From assembly GCF_003096675.1 (NCBI RefSeq), contig NZ_QEKW01000003.1, positions 124,001 to 188,000 of the forward strand: 64,000 nt of DNA, written 5' to 3'. The DNA is from Actinomycetospora cinnamomea. Its GTDB lineage: Bacteria; Actinomycetota; Actinomycetes; Mycobacteriales; Pseudonocardiaceae. The translations under genes and the position numbers were made by a program. Under the pieces are notes generated by a model. That model had not been told where the DNA came from, searched no databases, and saw only the letters and a program-made list of their open reading frames with translations. Position 1 is the stretch's first letter. Each line of letters begins with the position of its first letter. Positions 56,658 to 64,000 of this stretch are shown here, piece by piece.

Positions 56658-56984
56658 ATGAAGGACGCCGAGCGGGGCGCGGAGAAGGCGTTCCGTGCGA
56701 AGGAGAACGCCCCCGGGCCCGGGCCGGGGCGCGAGCCGTCCCGGGAGGAGGAGGCCGGGATGCGCGACACCGAGACGGAACCGCAGCCGCCGCTCGGGGT
56801 CGGGGAGAGCCTCTCCACCCGGGGCGAGGAGGTCGCCGCGGGTACCGAGGACGAGGCCGGACAGCAGGGCGCGTCGGGCCGTCCTTACGGTCACGGGAGC
56901 GGCAACGAGCCCCGCGGGGTGCACCCCAACCCGCCCGTGACCGAGGGCAGCCCCGACCTCCCCACCGGGGACCAGGGTGGCTGA
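56658..56984 (+). CDS. Small hydrophilic protein of unknown function
   Basis: 108 residues, no cysteine, no helix or membrane segment evident, rich in Glu, Gly, Pro and Arg, probably disordered. VGESLSTRGEEVA is the most distinct motif. Its ATG has a strong GAGGAGGA ribosome site, which supports translation. It is the last plus-strand gene before the convergent SIS genes; any hydrogenase link is by position only. Confidence 0.6.
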   Translation: MKDAERGAEKAFRAKENAPGPGPGREPSREEEAGMRDTETEPQPPLGVGESLSTRGEEVAAGTEDEAGQQGASGRPYGHGSGNEPRGVHPNPPVTEGSPDLPTGDQGG

Positions 56985-56999
56985 CGCGAGCGCGAGCGG

Positions 57000-57662
57000 T
57001 CAGCCCAGCGCCCTCCGGGTGAGCTCGGCCAGCACCTGGTAGACGGTGGTCTGCGCCTCCTGGATGCGGTGGACCGACGAGGAGGGCATGACGAACAGGT
57101 GGTCGACGACGCCCGGTTCGGCCATCGCCCCGCCGTCGTAGCCGGCCAGCCCGACGGTGACCAGCCCGCGCCGGCGGGCCTCGGCCAGCCCGCGCAGGAC
57201 GTTCGCCGAGCCGCCGCTGGTCGACAGGGCGACGGCGACGTCACCCGGGCGGCCGGCCGCGGCGATCGGGCGTGAGAACACGACCGCGAAGGCCACGTCG
57301 TTGGCGAGCGCCGTGAGCGTCGCGACGTCCGCGGCCAGGGCGGTCGCGGGCCACGACCGGGGGTCGTCGGCCGTCGGCAGGGCGAACAGGGCGGCGAGCG
57401 CCTGGGCGTCGGTGCTGCTCCCCCCGTTGCCGAACGCGAACAGGCGCCCACCGCCGGCGAGCGAGTGCGCCATCGCGGCCGCGCACGCCGCGAGCGCCTC
57501 GGCGTGCGCCGCGACGACCTCCTCGCGCAGGGCCGCGATCTCGTCGACCTTCTCGCGCGTCGAGGCGACCACCTGCGCCAGCACGCGCGCCGGCGCGTCG
57601 TCGTCCGCCCCGTCGTCCTCCTCGGGATAGAGGAACGGGTACAGCGCCTCGACGCCGCTCAT
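57000..57662 (-). CDS. SIS-domain protein 1, GmhA-like but catalytically degenerate
   Basis: 220 residues. FGNGGSSTDAQ (77-87) is the sugar-phosphate loop and LSTSGGSANVLRGLAEARRRG the second. Against E. coli GmhA as I recall it, H61 and E65 are Ala and Leu here (DAQALAAL), and H180 is Gln (QTTVYQVL), while Q172 is kept (IQEAQ). It is probably not an active isomerase alone. ATG 57662 overlaps the SIS2 stop. It is the last gene of the padR-hypF operon. Confidence 0.75.
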   Translation of the reverse strand: MSGVEALYPFLYPEEDDGADDDAPARVLAQVVASTREKVDEIAALREEVVAAHAEALAACAAAMAHSLAGGGRLFAFGNGGSSTDAQALAALFALPTADDPRSWPATALAADVATLTALANDVAFAVVFSRPIAAAGRPGDVAVALSTSGGSANVLRGLAEARRRGLVTVGLAGYDGGAMAEPGVVDHLFVMPSSSVHRIQEAQTTVYQVLAELTRRALG

Positions 57663-58282
57663 CGCGCAGCCGCCAGGGGCAGGGCTCCCGGGTGCTCGAG
57701 GAAGACGTGCACGAGCTCCCACAGCACGTGGTAGATCGTCACGTGCAGCTCCCGGACCACGGCAGGGTCGGGCGAGCACACCCGCAGCACGTGGTCGAGA
57801 CCCGGCAGCGCGCCGACCGCTCCCCCGTCGCCGCCGACCAGCGCGACCGTGAGCAGCCCGCGGTCACGGGCCTCGGCGAGGCCGTGGGCGACGTCGGCGC
57901 AGTCACCGTCGGCCGAGAGCCCGATCGCGACGTCCTCCGGACGCGCGTGGGCGCGCAGCGACGCGGCCACCGTGTCCGCCGTACCGGCACGCCGGGCGAG
58001 TCCGGTGACCACCGCGGGGTCGGCCACCAGCGACAGCGCGGGCAGCGCGCGCTTGCCCACGATCACCGGGTGGACGAACTCCACCGCGAGGTGCGCCGCG
58101 TCGGCCGCGGCCGGGCCGTTGCCGAAGGTGAGCAGCCGCCCGCCGCGGGCGAAGCGCACCGCCACGTCCCGGCACGCCGCCGCGATCCGTTCGGCGTCCC
58201 GGGACAGCGCCGTCGTCGCCGCCCTCCGGCGCGCGACGGCGTCGAGCGCGTCCTGCGCCGTCGGCGTGCGCACTCCCGTCAT
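57659..58282 (-). CDS. SIS-domain protein 2, GmhA-like
   Basis: 207 residues. FGNGPAAADAAHLAVEF has the GmhA-type His 64 and Glu 68, and the C-terminal LHVTIYHVLWEL the catalytic-type His, but the Gln is Arg (RELH). Thus it holds the residues SIS1 lacks. Phosphoheptose isomerases make ADP-heptose precursors, which an actinobacterium does not obviously need, so the substrate is open. It overlaps both hypF and SIS1 by ATGA. Confidence 0.78.
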   Translation of the reverse strand: MTGVRTPTAQDALDAVARRRAATTALSRDAERIAAACRDVAVRFARGGRLLTFGNGPAAADAAHLAVEFVHPVIVGKRALPALSLVADPAVVTGLARRAGTADTVAASLRAHARPEDVAIGLSADGDCADVAHGLAEARDRGLLTVALVGGDGGAVGALPGLDHVLRVCSPDPAVVRELHVTIYHVLWELVHVFLEHPGALPLAAAR

Positions 58283-60570
58283 GACCCCTCCCCCTCTCCC
58301 GGGGCGACCGGGCGCCCCCCGCAGGCGGCCACGGCGGCCTGGCCGAGGCTGATCCCCGCGTCGGTGCACGGCACCCGCTCGTGGGTCAGCACCCGCAGGC
58401 CGGCGGCCTCGAGCCCGGCGCGCACCCGCTCGGTGAGCACCTGGTTGACGAACACCCCGCCGGAGAGCACGGCCGTACCCACGCCGTGGGCGGCCGCGGC
58501 GGGCACGACCGCGCGGACGGTGGCGTCGGCGAGCCCGTGGTGGAAGCGCGCGGCGATGCGCCCCGGGTCCACCCCGGCGCGGACGTCGTCGGCCACGGCG
58601 GCGACCAGGTCGCCCACGGGCACCACGCCGTCGCGGGCGGGCCCGACGGGGTAGGCCGTGTGCTCGTCCGGGTCGACACGCTGCTCGAGCTCGACGGCCG
58701 CCTGGCCCTCGTAGGTGGTGGTGTCGCGGACCCCGACCAGCGCGGCGACCGCGTCGAACAGGCGCCCCGCGCTGGACGTCGCGAGGGTGGCCGACGCTCC
58801 GGCGAGAGTGGTCACCGCGTCCCACCGGTCGCGGTGGCGCCCGGCCACGGCGAGGTCGCGGCCCTCCGCGCCGAGCCACGCGGCGGCCATCCGCCAGGGG
58901 GCGCGCACCGCGGCCGCACCGCCGGGCAGGCCCACGGTCTGCAGGTGGCCCACGCGGCGCGCGGCGCACAGCGACGCGAGCAGGAGCTCGCCGCCCCAGA
59001 CGGTGCCGTCCGGGCCCCAGCCGGTGCCGTCGTAGGCGACGCCGAGCGCCGGGCCGTCGTCGGGCCCCCACCCGTGCTCGGCCAGGCACGACGCCACGTG
59101 GGCGTGGTGGTGCTGGACGGCGACGGGCTCGAGGTCGTCGCGGCCGAGCGCATAGGACGTGGAGCGGTACTGCGGGTGCAGGTCGTGCGCGACGACCTCG
59201 GGGGTGATCGCGAACAGCCGGCCGAGGTGCTCGATCGCGTCGGTGAAGGCGCGCAGGGTCGCGAGGTTCTCCAGGTCGCCGATGTGGGAGGACGGGAACG
59301 CCCGGCGGCCGGCGGCGAGCGTGATCGTCACCTTCTGCTCGGCCCCGCACGCCAGCACCGGCCGGAGCACCCTGAATCCCAGCGGCACCGGTTCGGGCGC
59401 GTAGCCGCGGGCGCGGCGCACGGGCACGACGCGGCCCCGCGCCACGCGCACCACCGAGTCGTCGACCCGGGTGCGAATCGCGCGGTCGTGGGTGAGGAAG
59501 CCGTCGACGAGCGGGGCGAGACGCTCGGCGGCGTCGTCGTCGCGGTGGGCGATCGGCTCCTCGGAGGAGTTCCCGCTGGTCAGGACGAGGGGGCGGCCGA
59601 GGTCCGCGGCCAGCAGGTGGTGCAGCGGGGTCGGCGGGAGCATCACCCCGAGCTCGGCGGTGCGGGGCGCCACCGCGGCGGCGACGGCCGCACCGGCCCG
59701 GCGCGGGCGCAGCACGATCGGGCGGCGACGTCCCGCGAGCACCTCCCGCGCGACCGGGTCGAGCCGGACGAGGCCGTCGGCGACGGCGAGGTCCCCGGCC
59801 AGCAGCGCGAACGGCTTGTCCTCCCGGTGCTTGGCCGCCCGCAGCCGCGCCACGCCCGCCTCGTGGTCGGCGCGCACCGCCAGGTGGTAGCCGCCCAGCC
59901 CCTTCACCGCCAGGATCTCGCCCGCGGCGAGGCGCTGCACCGCCCGGTCGAGGGCGTCCTCGGCGACGCCGTCGAGGCGCACCGTGGGGCCGCAGTCGGG
60001 GCAGCACACGGGCTGGGCGTGGAAGCGGCGGTCGCGCGGGTCGTGGTACTCGGCGGCGCACGCCGGGCACATCGCGAACCTGGCCATCGTGGTGGTCGCG
60101 CGGTCGTAGGGGACGTCGCAGACGATCGACAGGCGTGGCCCGCAGTTCGTGCAGTTGACGAACGGGTGGCGGAAGCGGCGGTCGGCGGGGTCGGTGAGCT
60201 CGGCGAGGCAGGCGGCGCAGGGTGCGGTGTCGGCGGAGACCAGCGTCCGCGGTCCCGGCGCGGACGGGTCGCTGGGCGCGATGGTGAAGCCGACCGCGCC
60301 CGTGGCCGGCAGCGCCGTGCGGGTCACCGTCTCGACCGCCGCGAGCGCCGGAGCGCGCTCCCGCAGTGCGGCCTCGAGTGCATCGACGTCCGCGGCCGCG
60401 CCCTCCACCTCGACGACGACCCCGGCCGCGTCGTTGCCGACGGAGCCGGCGAGCCCGAGACCGGTGGCCACGCCGTGCACGAAGGGCCGGAACCCGACCC
60501 CCTGCACGATCCCGGTCACCGTGAACCGGGCCCGCACCGCCGTGCCCTTCATGCCGGTCGCGAGGGTCAC
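58279..60570 (-). CDS. hypF: Carbamoyltransferase HypF
   Basis: 763 residues. Domains in order: acylphosphatase (RARFTVTGIVQGVGFRPFVHG), two zinc-finger pairs (CAACLAE, CTNCGP; CPACAAE, CPDCGP), YrdC-like (LAVKGLGGYHLAV, KHREDKPFALL) and the Kae1-like domain (VQHHHAHVASCLAEH, LSGGVFVNQVL). It makes the carbamoyl group for the cyanide ligands. The GTG at 60570 overlaps the second hypC; ATG 60552 is an alternative. Confidence 0.95.
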   Translation of the reverse strand: MTLATGMKGTAVRARFTVTGIVQGVGFRPFVHGVATGLGLAGSVGNDAAGVVVEVEGAAADVDALEAALRERAPALAAVETVTRTALPATGAVGFTIAPSDPSAPGPRTLVSADTAPCAACLAELTDPADRRFRHPFVNCTNCGPRLSIVCDVPYDRATTTMARFAMCPACAAEYHDPRDRRFHAQPVCCPDCGPTVRLDGVAEDALDRAVQRLAAGEILAVKGLGGYHLAVRADHEAGVARLRAAKHREDKPFALLAGDLAVADGLVRLDPVAREVLAGRRRPIVLRPRRAGAAVAAAVAPRTAELGVMLPPTPLHHLLAADLGRPLVLTSGNSSEEPIAHRDDDAAERLAPLVDGFLTHDRAIRTRVDDSVVRVARGRVVPVRRARGYAPEPVPLGFRVLRPVLACGAEQKVTITLAAGRRAFPSSHIGDLENLATLRAFTDAIEHLGRLFAITPEVVAHDLHPQYRSTSYALGRDDLEPVAVQHHHAHVASCLAEHGWGPDDGPALGVAYDGTGWGPDGTVWGGELLLASLCAARRVGHLQTVGLPGGAAAVRAPWRMAAAWLGAEGRDLAVAGRHRDRWDAVTTLAGASATLATSSAGRLFDAVAALVGVRDTTTYEGQAAVELEQRVDPDEHTAYPVGPARDGVVPVGDLVAAVADDVRAGVDPGRIAARFHHGLADATVRAVVPAAAAHGVGTAVLSGGVFVNQVLTERVRAGLEAAGLRVLTHERVPCTDAGISLGQAAVAACGGRPVAPGEGEGS

Positions 60571-60788
60571 CCGGTGCCACCCCCGAGGCGGGCGATGGCC
60601 TCCCCGGCGTGCACGAGGACCACGTCCCCGACCGCGGCCTCCACCAGCGCCACGCTGATCTGCTCGCGGCCCCGGCCGGTGTCGACCCAGGCCAGGTCGC
60701 CGTCGGCGAGCGCCACCACGCGCCAGGGCAGCGCCTCGTCGGAGCAGGTGACGCACACCGGCCCGTCGCAGGGTTCCGGCCCGCTCAC
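60567..60788 (-). CDS. Second HypC-like chaperone, lacking N-terminal Cys
   Basis: 73 residues. WVDTGRGREQISVALVEAAVGDVVLVHAGEAIARL is a HypC/HupF beta-barrel. In place of the start MC it has a longer N-terminus with CVTCSDEALPWRVVAL, so an internal Cys may take over the iron-binding role. Such CxTCSDEA forms occur in other actinobacterial hydrogenase loci. It might serve HhyL delivery while HypC serves HypD. It overlaps padR and hypF by GTGA. Confidence 0.8.
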   Translation of the reverse strand: MSGPEPCDGPVCVTCSDEALPWRVVALADGDLAWVDTGRGREQISVALVEAAVGDVVLVHAGEAIARLGGGTG

Positions 60789-61126
60789 GGGGACCCCGCG
60801 GTCAGCGAGCCGGCGCGTGCGAGGAAGGCGCGCACGAGGTGGTGCGTGGCCTCGAGGGTCTCCACCTGGCGGCGCAGCGCCTCCTTGCCGTCGGCGGTCA
60901 GCGCGTAGGTGCGGCGGGCCGGGCCCGAGGTGGACAGGCACCACGACGAGGAGACGAGCCCCTCCCGCTCGAACGAGCGCAGCGTCCGGTACACCCCGCC
61001 CGCGTCGGTGTCGTCGATGAACGACGCGTGCAGGCGCTCGACGAGGTCGTAGCCGTGGGCGGGTCGCTCCTGGAGCAGGAGGAGGAGGCACGGTCGGAGG
61101 AAGTTCCGCGGCTCGTACTCGCCCAT
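60785..61126 (-). CDS. PadR-family transcriptional regulator
   Basis: 113 residues. A winged helix: FLRPCLLLLLQERPAHGYDLVERL, then GGVYRTLRSFEREGLVSSSW and RRTYALTADGKEAL. It is the first gene of padR-hypC2-hypF-SIS2-SIS1. PadR proteins usually repress their own promoter and a neighbour; here control of the hydrogenase genes is inferred. ATG 61126 is the start. The 128-base divergent gap holds a promoter on the other strand. Confidence 0.85.
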   Translation of the reverse strand: MGEYEPRNFLRPCLLLLLQERPAHGYDLVERLHASFIDDTDAGGVYRTLRSFEREGLVSSSWCLSTSGPARRTYALTADGKEALRRQVETLEATHHLVRAFLARAGSLTAGSP

Positions 61127-61165
61127 GGCGGCTCCCGCCCGGCCCCCGCGGTGGTGGAGGGACCG

Positions 61166-61194
61166 TTGCTCCTGTGGTGGCGATCACATAGTGT
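61166..61194 (+). promoter_or_regulatory. Promoter of the maleylpyruvate isomerase-fold gene
   Basis: TTGCTC, 17 bases, TAGTGT: a good -35/-10 pair about 60 bases before the ATG at 61255. On the other strand the same patch reads ACACTATGTGATCG and may overlap the padR promoter, so the two could compete or share an operator. Confidence 0.5.
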
Positions 61195-61254
61195 CCTCCC
61201 CAGCGAGCGGTCCGACAAGCGATGCGGTAGTGCGACCGGTGGGCGGCGAGGCCG

Positions 61255-61938
61255 ATGGACGACGCGACCCGAGCCGTGCTCGAGCTGTGGGACGTGGCCG
61301 AGGAGGCCGTCGACGGGCTCGCGCCCGAGGACTGGTCCCGTCCCGCACCCGGCGCCGAGCCGACGGTCGGTGACCTCGTCGCGCACCTCGCCGGCGTCCA
61401 CGCGGACACCCACTACGCCGCACCCGACCGGCAACGGGCCTCGCTGGCCGACGCTCGACGCCGCACGGCGCTGGCCATCGACGGACGCCACGCCGGCGAC
61501 CGCGTCCTCGGCGCGCACTGCCTCGACCTGTGCCTGCACGCCCACGACCTCACGACCGCGCTGGGCGCCCCCGTCGACCTCGGCGAGCACCCGGCCGCCG
61601 CCCTCGAGGCCTGCCGGCTGATCGTCGACGTCGCCCCGCGGCTCCTGGTGGCCGCGCTCGGGCCGCGGGACGCGACCGTGCGCCTGGTCGTGCGCCGCCC
61701 GGACGGCGCCGCGGGCGAGCACCCGACGGCGTTCGCACGCACCGTGCACATCGTCGGCGGGCGGTGCGCGGGGCCGGCCCCGCACACGGCTCCGGACGTC
61801 GTCGAGGTCGACGCGGACGCCCTGCTGCTGCTCCTGGCCGGGCGGCGGCCGGCCGAGTCGCTCGCCGCGGACGGCGCCGCCGCATGGTCCGGGACCGCCG
61901 CGGACGCGTTCGTCCACCGGGCGCGGCTGGTCGGCTGA
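61255..61938 (+). CDS. Maleylpyruvate isomerase-family (DinB-like) protein
   Basis: 227 residues. VGDLVAHLAGVHADTHY and HCLDLCLHAHDLTTALG place it in the mycothiol-dependent maleylpyruvate isomerase fold, with His residues for a metal. A C-terminal SCP2/MDMPI-like domain includes RLVVRRPDG and DADALLLLLAGRRP. The reaction is unknown. ATG 61255 is the start. Confidence 0.8.
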   Translation: MDDATRAVLELWDVAEEAVDGLAPEDWSRPAPGAEPTVGDLVAHLAGVHADTHYAAPDRQRASLADARRRTALAIDGRHAGDRVLGAHCLDLCLHAHDLTTALGAPVDLGEHPAAALEACRLIVDVAPRLLVAALGPRDATVRLVVRRPDGAAGEHPTAFARTVHIVGGRCAGPAPHTAPDVVEVDADALLLLLAGRRPAESLAADGAAAWSGTAADAFVHRARLVG

Positions 61939-61946
61939 CCTCGAGG

Positions 61947-61972
61947 GACCGAGTCGGCGCCGCGGCGCGGTC
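61947..61972. terminator. GC-rich hairpin between convergent genes
   Basis: GACCG and CGGTC enclose an inner GCGCCGCGGCGC palindrome between the isomerase-fold gene and the nicotinamidase gene. It overlaps the latter's stop by 2 bases. Confidence 0.35.
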
Positions 61973-62567
61973 ACATCCAGCCGTGCACCGTGACGCCCGC
62001 GTCGGCCATCTCGGCGAGCGCGCGGTCGGCGTCGCCCGCCTCCAGCTCCACGTGCCGGGTGGCGTCGGCGAGCAGAGTGACCTCGTAGCCGTGACGGCGT
62101 CCGTCGAGCGCGGTCTCCTTGACGCACACGTCCCCGGCCAGCCCGACCACCACGAGCGACCGGGCGCCGGCCTCGCGGAGCACGGCGTCGAGCTCGGTGG
62201 CCGACTCCTCACCCGAGGTGGGGTGACGAGCGCTGAACGCCGAGTAGCCGTCCTCGCCGCCGGTGCCCTTGCGGATCACCGGGCCGTCCACCACGAGGTC
62301 GGGGTGCAGCTGCGCGCCCCACGTGCCCTGCACGCAGTGCACCGGCCAGGTGCCGCCGTCGGTGACGAAGTGCGGCGTGTGCTCGGGGTGCCAGTCCTGG
62401 GAGTACACGACCGTCGCGCCCGCCCGGCGGGCGGCGCGGATCTCCTCGTTCGCCAGGGGCACGATCTCCTCCCCGCCGGCGACGTACAGGCCGCCCCGGG
62501 GATCCGCGAAGTCGTTCTGCACGTCCACCACCACGAGAGCGGTGGTCGGGTCGTAGAGCGATGTCAT
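61971..62567 (-). CDS. pncA: Nicotinamidase / cysteine hydrolase
   Basis: 198 residues. The catalytic triad is visible: Asp in VVVDVQNDFAD, Lys in VIRKGTGGEDGYSAF and Cys in GLAGDVCVKETAL. DWHPEHTPHF supplies the metal Asp and two His typical of nicotinamidases, which favours this over other isochorismatase-like hydrolases. It deamidates nicotinamide in NAD salvage. ATG 62567 is the start, with a GAGGAGGT-like site upstream. Confidence 0.9.
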   Translation of the reverse strand: MTSLYDPTTALVVVDVQNDFADPRGGLYVAGGEEIVPLANEEIRAARRAGATVVYSQDWHPEHTPHFVTDGGTWPVHCVQGTWGAQLHPDLVVDGPVIRKGTGGEDGYSAFSARHPTSGEESATELDAVLREAGARSLVVVGLAGDVCVKETALDGRRHGYEVTLLADATRHVELEAGDADRALAEMADAGVTVHGWM

Positions 62568-62631
62568 CGTGACCTCCTCACCGTGGTCCCCCGATGGTCC
62601 GGGCCGTCCGTCCGGCCGGCCACCACGGACG

Positions 62632-63867
62632 TCAGGCGAAGGCCGGATAGGGCGCCAGCACGGCCTCCCCGCCGTGACGGCCGAGCGCGCCGACCACGGC
62701 CGCGGCGAGCTCGGCGGTGGCCACCAGGCCCGCGCGTTCGGCGTCGACCCCGAGGCGCCGCCACAGCGCGCTCAGCACCGCGGGCGCGTCCTCGCCGGGG
62801 TCCGCCACCACGACGCGCGCCGCCCGCCCCGCGGGCGTGGTGCCCACGACCGCCGGCAGCAGCGCGCGCGTCGACAGCCACACCCACAGCACCTCGGCCT
62901 GCAGCACCCGCTCGCGCAGTACCTCGGCGTCGGCCAGGTCGGTCCACACCGGTGTGATCTCGGCCTGCCACGCCGCGACGAGCGCCTCGGCCATGCCCGG
63001 CGGCTGGGCGTGCGCCCGGCCGCCGCTGGGCAGCGGCAGGCACAGCGACGCCGCGGTGAGGGCGACGTCGCGGAAGCAGCCCCACTCGAAGTCGAGGAAC
63101 CGTGCGCCGCTGCCGGTGAGCAGGCAGTTGTCCGGACGGATCTCGGCCGGGCTGAACGCGCGGTAGCCCGAGCCGCCGAGCAGCCGCACGGCCGTGCGGG
63201 CCTCGGCGACCCCGGCGGGCGCGGCCTCGACGCGCAGCAGCTGGGCCAGCTGGTCGGGCACCTCGGCCAGCGCCGCGCGCGCGTCGTCGGCCAGCGGGTC
63301 ACGCCACGTCCGGACGCCGAACCGGCGCAGCAGGGCTCCGAAGTCGTGCTCGCGGCCCGCGGTGGCCGCCTGCATCCGTCCCAGCGCCCGCGCCCAGCCC
63401 AGCAGCGCGCGCTCGGCGGCCTTGGGGTCGCGCTCGTCGAGACGGTCGGCCAGCGTCGAGCACCGGCCGAGGTCCTCGAGCACGAGCAGCCGGTGTGCCG
63501 GGTCGTTGGCCACGAGCATGGGGCTCGCCCGGTCCTCGGCCGGCATCGCGGTGAGCAGCTGGCAGGACGCGGCCTCGAAGCGGAACCGGTCGGCGCTCGG
63601 CTCGCCGGCGCCGGGCTCGTCGAGATAGTGCTTGAGCACCAGGGTGCGGGGCAGCGAGAAGGGGTTCTCGGCCACGCGCACGCGGACCACGACCGAGCGC
63701 GAGCTGCCACCGAGGTCCACGGGATCGGCCAGGCGCACCGTCGCCCCGTGGCGCCGCGTCAGCAGCTCCTCGGCCAGCGTGACCACCCGCGCGTGGTCGG
63801 CGTCACGCTCCGCGTCCGCGGCACGCCCATCGGCGGTGCCCGCGTCGTCCGTCGTCAGGGGAGCCAT
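62632..63867 (-). CDS. Aminoglycoside phosphotransferase-fold protein, active site altered
   Basis: About 411 residues. The kinase-like fold shows in VLKHYLDEPGA, LLVLEDLGRCSTLADRL and ARFLDFEWGCFRDVAL. The catalytic HGDxxxxN motif reads PAEIRPDN, with Glu in place of the Asp and no His, so activity is doubtful or unusual. The ATG at 63867 follows TAGAGT by 10 bases, which could make a nearly leaderless transcript; an ATG at 63897 is the alternative. The substrate is unknown. Confidence 0.65.
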   Translation of the reverse strand: MAPLTTDDAGTADGRAADAERDADHARVVTLAEELLTRRHGATVRLADPVDLGGSSRSVVVRVRVAENPFSLPRTLVLKHYLDEPGAGEPSADRFRFEAASCQLLTAMPAEDRASPMLVANDPAHRLLVLEDLGRCSTLADRLDERDPKAAERALLGWARALGRMQAATAGREHDFGALLRRFGVRTWRDPLADDARAALAEVPDQLAQLLRVEAAPAGVAEARTAVRLLGGSGYRAFSPAEIRPDNCLLTGSGARFLDFEWGCFRDVALTAASLCLPLPSGGRAHAQPPGMAEALVAAWQAEITPVWTDLADAEVLRERVLQAEVLWVWLSTRALLPAVVGTTPAGRAARVVVADPGEDAPAVLSALWRRLGVDAERAGLVATAELAAAVVGALGRHGGEAVLAPYPAFA

Positions 63868-63880
63868 CAGCGACGGGACT

Positions 63881-64000
63881 CTACCGGTCCGCGACATGCG
63901 CCGGGAGTGAATCAGGGAGGCGGCGGCGCCGCCGGACGGCCCGCACGAGCAGCAGGACGACCACGCCCGAACACACGATGGCCACGACGTTCACGGCCAG
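63881..64000 (-). CDS. C-terminal fragment of a membrane protein (edge)
   Basis: An open frame enters at the right edge with LAVNVVAIVCSGVVVLLLV, a hydrophobic helix, followed by a basic RRRRR stretch and ends at TAG 63883-63881. It looks like the last helix of a membrane protein, but only 39 residues are visible and no family can be named. Confidence 0.35.
   Translation of the reverse strand: MAVNVVAIVCSGVVVLLLVRAVRRRRRLPDSLPAHVADR

Noticed and set aside
63978..64000. Plus-strand gene starting at the right edge (ATG 63978)
   Set aside because: Only seven codons are visible and no ribosome site precedes it; the minus-strand membrane-like frame explains the stretch better.

Overview
The window is chromosomal DNA of a very GC-rich actinobacterium. 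The markers are mycobacterial-type integration host factor (mihF), BldD, mycothiol-type maleylpyruvate isomerase-fold proteins, a degenerate actinobacterial PriA, many GTG starts, and housekeeping gene orders that match those I know from Mycobacterium and relatives. A Pseudonocardiaceae member, probably Pseudonocardia, is my best inference; no ribosomal RNA is present to settle it. I saw no tRNA, insertion sequence, prophage or CRISPR array.

Layout. 0.0-2.4 kb: start of a HelZ-like SNF2 helicase, a Tat/lipobox Rieske protein, a HAD hydrolase and pyrD. 2.4-12.0 kb (minus strand): riboflavin block (PH-domain membrane protein, ribH, ribBA, ribE), rpe, rsmB, fmt, def and priA; ribD is missing from its usual place beside ribE. 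12.3-24.8 kb (minus): metK, coaBC, rpoZ, gmk, mihF, then the pyrimidine operon pyrR-pyrB-pyrC-carA-carB-pyrF, with a PyrR-type RNA loop just before the pyrR Shine-Dalgarno. 25.1-29.2 kb: bldD, nusB, efp, pepQ and a four-helix membrane protein. 29.2-41.8 kb (minus): aroB-aroK-aroC, a prepilin-type peptidase, aroE, mltG, ruvX, alaS, two envelope-type small proteins, a membrane-anchored HTH protein and rarA. 41.8-46.6 kb: a CxxC protein, an HP0310-type deacetylase, an asparaginase, a divergent Lrp regulator with an aminotransferase, and a PEP-mutase-family protein.

46.8-61.1 kb is the main accessory system: a group 1h (actinobacterial, high-affinity) [NiFe]-hydrogenase locus. The plus-strand operon runs hhyS-hhyL-NifU-like-DUF5947-DUF6084-a 460-residue protein of unknown function-protease-a 33-residue membrane microprotein-hypA-hypC-hypD-hypE. 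Facing it on the minus strand is padR-second hypC-hypF-SIS2-SIS1. The hyp genes build the Ni-Fe(CN)2CO centre, the protease trims HhyL, and HhyS/HhyL would oxidise trace H2 for respiration. The DUF proteins, the SIS pair, the microprotein and PadR have no assigned role and are the best candidates for undescribed biology. 61.2-64.0 kb: a maleylpyruvate isomerase-fold protein, a nicotinamidase, a degenerate phosphotransferase-fold protein and a membrane-protein end.

Small structures stand out. A 32-bp tandem array between fmt and rsmB reads as a chain of micro-ORFs joined by ATGA overlaps. A 53-nt double-hairpin element occurs at three places. An 18-nt-arm palindrome occurs at two sites 45 kb apart. 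ruvX has no ATG, GTG or TTG start that would keep its catalytic motif and seems to begin at CTG.
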